Part shown: piece after piece, positions 6,644 through 10,090 of the stretch
Layout of the letters: each line of letters starts with the position of its first letter
How positions within the stretch are numbered: position 1 is the stretch's first letter
NCBI RefSeq assembly: GCF_042433085.1
Contig: NZ_JBHLWA010000019.1
Coordinates: 1-10,090 of the forward strand
Source of the DNA: Gallibacterium melopsittaci
GTDB taxonomy: Bacteria; Pseudomonadota; Gammaproteobacteria; Enterobacterales; Pasteurellaceae
DNA: 10,090 bases
Direction: 5' to 3'
Notes under the pieces: generated by a model
The model's input: only the letters and a program-made list of their open reading frames with translations
Database searches by the model: none
What the model was told of the DNA's origin: nothing
Made by a program: the position numbers and the translations under genes

Positions 6644-7759
6644 TTATTTTGTTATATTTGCCGCTAACTGTAACAACAAATTTTTGACTGGCGTAGCTAA
6701 GCCAATTTTTGGCGGCGAAAAATCCGCTAGATCATACCAATATTCACTCTCGTTTTGTACTCTCTGTTTATATTCTGCACAACTTTCCGCAACATTTTTT
6801 TGCAATACCCTTTCTTGCGGTGTATTCATTACCACAACTGGGTGAATATCTAAATGAAAATGGCTAAATGTATGACGGAAAATAGGCAATTCTTCACTAA
6901 TTTGGTAGTGATGTTGTTGTAAAAAGTGATCTAATTTTTCTTTCGTTTCAAATTGTGGAAAACAGTACAATCCTCCCCACAATCCCTCTGCTGGTCTCTG
7001 TTGCAATAACACTCTAGACTGCTCAACTAACAATAAAAAATAGCTTTCTCGTTCAGGTAATGTTTTCTTAGGTTTCTTGCTTGGGTATGCACTCCAACTA
7101 TTATCTCGATAAGCGATACAACCCTTTGCAAGCGGACACAAATTACATTTTGGCTTACTCCTTGTACAAACTAAAGCACCTAGATCCATCATAGCTTGAT
7201 TAAACGCAGCAACTTGTGATTGTGGTGTTACCATCGCACTTTTTTGCCACAACGTCGTTTCCACTGTTTTCTCACCTGGCCAACCTTCAATCGCAAAATA
7301 ACGTGTTAAAACACGTTTCACATTGCCATCTAAAATTGGATAAGGAGCGTCTAAACAAGAGGATAAAATCGCTCCTGCGGTGCTTAAACCAATTCCTGGT
7401 AAGGCTAATACTTGTTCAAATTCAGTTGGAAAATTACCTCGATATTGATCACGAATAATTTGTGCGGCTCGATGCAAGTTTCTCGCTCTTGCATAATAGC
7501 CTAACCCAGTCCATAAATGTAAAACTTCATCAATAGACGCATCTGCTAACGAAATAATCGTAGGAAAACGTTGTACAAACCGTTCAAAATAAGGAATTAC
7601 TGTCGTAACCTGTGTCTGTTGCAACATAATTTCTGATAACCATACCCCATACAAAGATTTATTTATCTGCCAAGGTAACGTTTTCCGCCCATATTTCGCA
7701 TACCAAGATAAAACAACGGCAGCAAAGGCATCTTGTGGCGTTGATTCTGCAATCCACAT
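6644..7759 (-). CDS. mutY: A/G-specific adenine DNA glycosylase MutY
   Basis: Removes adenine mispaired with 8-oxoguanine in base-excision repair. The 371 residues contain the N-terminal HhH-GPD domain, the 4Fe-4S cluster loop and the C-terminal NUDIX-like 8-oxoG recognition domain. Catalytic Glu43 lies in VWLSEIMLQQTQ (39-50) and Asp144 in PILDGNVKRVL (141-151). Cluster ligands are Cys198, Cys205, Cys208 and Cys214 with the family spacing. The C-terminal part has RPAEGLWGGLYCFPQF (255-270) and FRHTFSHFHLDI (294-305). The helix-hairpin-helix reads LPGIGLSTAGA (120-130), where Leu125 replaces the Arg of E. coli. The ATG is preceded by GAGAG about 6 nt upstream. It is first in the mutY-yggX-mltC operon and divergent from trmB. 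Confidence 0.98.
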   Translation of the reverse strand: MWIAESTPQDAFAAVVLSWYAKYGRKTLPWQINKSLYGVWLSEIMLQQTQVTTVIPYFERFVQRFPTIISLADASIDEVLHLWTGLGYYARARNLHRAAQIIRDQYRGNFPTEFEQVLALPGIGLSTAGAILSSCLDAPYPILDGNVKRVLTRYFAIEGWPGEKTVETTLWQKSAMVTPQSQVAAFNQAMMDLGALVCTRSKPKCNLCPLAKGCIAYRDNSWSAYPSKKPKKTLPERESYFLLLVEQSRVLLQQRPAEGLWGGLYCFPQFETKEKLDHFLQQHHYQISEELPIFRHTFSHFHLDIHPVVVMNTPQERVLQKNVAESCAEYKQRVQNESEYWYDLADFSPPKIGLATPVKNLLLQLAANITK

Positions 7760-7791
7760 AACTTTCTCTCACAACTCAATTAAATTGTGCG

Positions 7792-7836
7792 AGTGTATCA
7801 CAAGGAATTTGATGAAAACATCACAAAAACCGTCAA
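7792..7836 (-). promoter_or_regulatory. Candidate mutY promoters
   Basis: Two possibilities overlap. One is TTGACG (7831-7836) with TCAAAT (7807-7812), 18-nt spacer. The other is an extended -10, TGA-TACACT (7792-7800), with no good -35. A small perfect inverted repeat TGATG-AAAA-CATCA (7810-7823) sits among them and could be an operator, but I recognise no regulator for it. Confidence 0.35.
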
Positions 7837-7844
7837 TTATCAGG

Positions 7845-7850
7845 TAAAAT
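7845..7850 (+). promoter_or_regulatory. Candidate -10 of the trmB-yggL unit
   Basis: TAAAAT matches the -10 consensus at 5 of 6 positions and lies 44 nt before the trmB ATG. The -35 position (CACAAA) is poor. An alternative TATATT (7884-7889) is so close to the ATG that transcription would begin almost at the start codon, giving a leaderless mRNA. Confidence 0.3.
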
Positions 7851-7894
7851 ATCCGCCGTTTTTATTGTAGAACCGACTATTTATATATTTTTCC

Positions 7895-8650
7895 ATGCAA
7901 CAAGATTCTTTACATAATATTGCTGAGCAAAAGCGAAAAGCAGTGAATACCCCAGAATTTACCGAAGACGGGCGCTATATGCGTAAAGTGCGCAGTTTCG
8001 TGTTAAGAACAGGGCGACTAAGCGAAGCCCAAAAACGTGCAATGAACGATAATTGGGCATTCTTTGGCTTAGAACATCAACAACAACCTTTTGATTTTGC
8101 AAAAATTTTTGGTAATAAACACCCCGTAATATTAGAGATTGGCTTTGGTATGGGACAATCATTAGTTACGATGGCAAAGCAAAATCCTCAATATAATTAT
8201 TTAGGTATTGAAGTTCATACTCCAGGTGTTGGAGCATGTATTGCTACTGCATTAGAACAGAAAGTGAATAACTTGCGTGTTATTTGTCATGATGCAATCG
8301 AAATTCTACAAGATAACATCCCTGACAATTCTTTAGCAGGTTTACAGCTCTTTTTCCCAGATCCGTGGCAAAAAGCAAAACATCATAAAAGACGTATCGT
8401 ACAAACGCCTTTTATTGAATTAATAATGCCAAAATTAACGCCCAATGGCTTTATTCATATGGCAACAGATTGGCAAAATTATGCTGACCATATGCTAGAA
8501 GTATTAAGATCTCAGCCAGATCTATCCAATACTTCCACTACAAATGACTTTATCCCACGACCAGATTCTCGTCCATTAACCAAATTTGAGCAGCGTGGGC
8601 AGCGTCTAGGGCATGGTGTATGGGATCTCTATTTTATTAAAAATCAATAA
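7895..8650 (+). CDS. trmB: tRNA (guanine-N7-)-methyltransferase
   Basis: Methylates G46 of tRNA variable loops to m7G using S-adenosylmethionine; cytosolic. The 251 residues contain the SAM motif EIGFGMG (81-87), NYLGIEVHTPGVG (101-113), the catalytic-region FFPDPW with Asp156 (153-158), KHHKRR (162-167) and the C-terminal RPLTKFEQRG (226-235). It is about 12 residues longer than E. coli TrmB at the N-terminus, as Pasteurellaceae homologs commonly are by a few residues. No Shine-Dalgarno precedes the ATG (flank TTTATATATTTTTCC), yet the next ATG (residue 29) would remove conserved sequence. It leads the trmB-yggL unit and diverges from mutY, as in E. coli. Confidence 0.97.
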   Translation: MQQDSLHNIAEQKRKAVNTPEFTEDGRYMRKVRSFVLRTGRLSEAQKRAMNDNWAFFGLEHQQQPFDFAKIFGNKHPVILEIGFGMGQSLVTMAKQNPQYNYLGIEVHTPGVGACIATALEQKVNNLRVICHDAIEILQDNIPDNSLAGLQLFFPDPWQKAKHHKRRIVQTPFIELIMPKLTPNGFIHMATDWQNYADHMLEVLRSQPDLSNTSTTNDFIPRPDSRPLTKFEQRGQRLGHGVWDLYFIKNQ

Positions 8651-8668
8651 TCCAAAAAGGAGGATACT

Positions 8669-9010
8669 ATGGCATATCAACGCAATCGTAGACAACGTAA
8701 AAAAATGCACATTGATGAATTCCAAGAATTAGGTTTTCTGGTGAATTGGCAATTTGCAGAAAATACGCCTGTAACTGAGATCGATCAAGTTGTTGATCGT
8801 TTTATTGATGAAGTCATCAAACCTAATGGTCTCGCTTATGAAGGAAGTGGTTATTTACATTGGGAAGGCTTAATTTGTTTAGAAAAACTTGGGAAATGTG
8901 ATGATTCTCATCGTCAATTAGTCAAAACTTGGTTAGAACAAAATGGACTTTCTCAAGTTGAAGTTAGCGAATTATTCGATATTTGGTGGGATTTTCCAGT
9001 TGCTAAATAA
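8669..9010 (+). CDS. yggL: YggL family 50S ribosome-binding protein (DUF469)
   Basis: A 113-residue YggL protein; in E. coli this family associates with the 50S subunit. The sequence is basic at the N-terminus (RNRRQRKKMH, 5-14), then LGFLV-W and acidic segments, and ends with FDIWWDFP (103-110), the family pattern. A very strong ribosome binding site, AAGGAGGA (8657-8664), stands 4 nt before the ATG, in contrast to the weak trmB start. The gap to trmB is 18 nt, so co-transcription is likely and the pair is conserved in gammaproteobacteria. The unit ends at the hairpin at 9045-9082. Confidence 0.95.
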   Translation: MAYQRNRRQRKKMHIDEFQELGFLVNWQFAENTPVTEIDQVVDRFIDEVIKPNGLAYEGSGYLHWEGLICLEKLGKCDDSHRQLVKTWLEQNGLSQVEVSELFDIWWDFPVAK

Positions 9011-9044
9011 GTCCTAAAAATACCAGTGTATGTTTCTCAAAAAT

Positions 9045-9082
9045 AGCTTAAGGCCTTGTATTATAAGGTTTTAAGCTTTTTT
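9045..9082 (+). terminator. Rho-independent terminator of trmB-yggL
   Basis: A 13-bp stem (9045-9057 with 9065-9077) containing two G-U wobbles and a 7-nt loop is followed by a T-run to 9082. An A-rich stretch on the 5' side (9038-9043) gives a T-rich tail on the minus strand too, so it may also end transcription of the degraded minus-strand locus. Confidence 0.88.
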
Positions 9083-9100
9083 AATATATTTCCTGCAAAC

Positions 9101-9712
9101 TTATGGCTTAACTTTATAGACGCTATCCACGCCAGCACCATCTAAACCTAAATAGATTCTTAAATGTTTGATTTCTGGATCAGTAGATAAATCTTTAAAG
9201 ACAATCTTATATTTTTCTCCTGGTTTAAATTTAAAATAATCATTAGGGTAAGGATATTCCTCATTAAAAGCGGTAAACTTTCTAACACTAATTGGTTTGT
9301 TTATTATTAAGAAAGACACTGAGAGAGCTATAAGTATTTTTATAAGAATAGGTATTTTCAAATACTTTTTTATTTTTATGATAAATTGTCATCTGAATAG
9401 TAAAAACATACCCTACACTAAAATCTTGATATCCTAAGTTTAATTTCTTTGTCCATGAGTGATAGTCATTATTATCTATATAGAAATAGAGTTTGTCTTC
9501 TTAAACTGGCATTTGGGGGAATATATTTAAATTCATAAGTGGCGCCATCGGCTTTAAGTGGAACTGGAAACACTTTCCCAGGCAATACAGATTCTTGATA
9601 CATCATAAACAATATGACAACACAACCCGAGTACAAAAATTATAAAAGTGAACAATAAAGACTTCATCACTTTAGCAACAACGTTTGCTGAAATATTCAT
9701 TTCTTCATTCAT
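9101..9712 (-). pseudogene. Frameshifted gene for a membrane-anchored protein (about 201 residues ancestrally)
   Basis: Minus-strand reading from ATG 9710-9712 gives MNEEMNISANVVAKVMKS, then a hydrophobic segment (LLFTFIIFVLGLCCHIV). Frame then changes three times. Near 9604-9611 it passes to MMYQESVLPGKVFPVPLKAD. Near 9485-9495 it passes to YIDNNDYHSWTKKLNLGYQD. At 9295-9302 it passes to KPISVRKFTAFNEEYPY, ending ...DSVYKVKP. Removing one T at each of the first two points and one AAAC unit at the third restores a continuous protein. It would have one N-terminal membrane anchor and a probable beta-rich soluble domain. An apparent 86-residue frame from TTG 9361 is only its last part: its first 21 hydrophobic residues are a wrong-frame reading of this gene. 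I do not recognise the family with confidence; the soluble part vaguely recalls DUF5625-type proteins. Sequencing error is possible, but the 9 kb of neighbouring genes shows no frameshift. Confidence 0.72.
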
Positions 9713-10090
9713 ATATACACATTAATCCAGTTAAAAATTATATTGATATTAACCACTATATGCCTGATTGTGTCAGTTATTTCTAGTAATAATATGAGCG
9801 TAGCATCGCTGTATAATGCTTAATATCTCCTTTACCTACTTAAATTTTTTATCTTATACAGGGGATACCCACTTCATTGATAACTAGGCTTAAGATAATA
9901 GACTAAATCCATCTCAAACAACATGACTTTCTTCTCTTCTCTTCTTTTCTTCACTTCTTCTTTTCTTCTTCACTTCTCGCCCTTCTACCCGTTAATGATG
10001 ATAAAAAATCGGTATCGCACCGTTCCGTCGTTTTAGGACATTTGAACGTTTCTCCGCTTTTTCATTGGTTTTCTCTTGCTTTTTCTTATT
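9713..10090. other. Gene-poor AT-rich region with short coding-like remnants
   Basis: No complete gene is visible. On the minus strand one frame (9783-9836) reads GKGDIKHYTAMLRSYYY then stop, with stops just upstream. Another (9951-10061) reads 36 residues including GETFKCPKTTERCDTDF and a Lys/Glu-rich end. A third, rich in Lys and Glu, is open from the window edge to a stop at 9992-9994 and may be the end of a gene lying to the right. None has a start codon with a ribosome binding site. The region looks like decayed or intergenic accessory DNA and includes the pyrimidine tract below. Confidence 0.5.
9927..9990. repeat. Polypyrimidine tract with CTT/TTC repeats
   Basis: On the plus strand 60 of 64 bases are C or T, mostly permutations of TTC and TCT. 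Two imperfect copies of TTCTTTTCTTC(TTC)ACTTC lie in tandem (about 9942-9957 and 9958-9976). Such tracts can form triplex DNA and change length by slippage. No open gene crosses it in a convincing frame. Confidence 0.7.

Noticed and set aside
7773..7805. CACAA/TTGTG inverted repeats upstream of mutY as a CRP site
   Set aside because: The half-sites are 9-10 bp apart instead of 6 and the TCACA half is not preserved.
9101..9361. Stand-alone 86-residue small membrane protein starting at TTG
   Set aside because: There is no ribosome binding site, and an in-frame TGA lies 9 codons upstream. The hydrophobic N-terminus is a wrong-frame reading of sequence that continues sensibly in another frame upstream. 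It is included as part of the pseudogene.
9927..9990. CRISPR array or phase-variable simple-sequence repeat
   Set aside because: The units are imperfect, of mixed length, and have no unique spacers. No uniform tetra- or pentanucleotide run is present.

Overview
The window looks like a chromosomal segment from an AT-rich gammaproteobacterium of the family Pasteurellaceae (Haemophilus, Actinobacillus or Gallibacterium type). The protein sequences are close to what I remember of H. influenzae Eno, EngB, PurB, MutY and TrmB. The gene order mutY-yggX-mltC, divergent from trmB-yggL, is the same block found in E. coli and relatives. This is judged from memory of the families, not from a search.

Layout. 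1-104: possible end of an insertion sequence, with two 22-bp direct repeats spaced 40 bp apart. 105-1406 (-): enolase (eno). 1407-1656: divergent promoter region with a perfect CRP-type palindrome. 1657-2716 (+): a DUF805 membrane protein and the ribosome-assembly GTPase EngB, 4 nt apart. 2728-2767: long hairpin between convergent engB and purB. 2777-4789 (-): hflD-purB operon. 4905-5179 (-): a tRNA-Phe/tRNA-Asn unit with its own strong promoter and terminator. 5255-7759 (-): mutY-yggX-mltC operon. 7760-7894: divergent promoter region. 7895-9010 (+): trmB-yggL, closed by a hairpin terminator at 9045-9082. 9083-10090: AT-rich accessory zone with no intact gene.

Most of the window is conserved housekeeping: glycolysis (eno), purine synthesis (purB), 50S assembly or ribosome binding (engB, yggL), tRNA supply and modification (tRNA-Phe, tRNA-Asn, trmB), oxidative DNA damage repair and iron/redox protection (mutY, yggX), and murein turnover (mltC). 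All of these genes are full length with their key residues in place.

The unusual part is the right end. The only long reading frame there starts at a TTG and appears to encode an 86-residue protein with a hydrophobic N-terminus. Reading all three minus-strand frames from 9712 to 9101 instead gives one protein of about 201 residues: a short N-terminal tail, one membrane segment and a soluble domain. It is interrupted by three frameshifts, so the 86-residue frame is half artefact. Beyond it lie further short open remnants and a 64-nt polypyrimidine tract. I see no intact novel system in this window. The decayed locus and the possible IS end are the most likely traces of accessory DNA.
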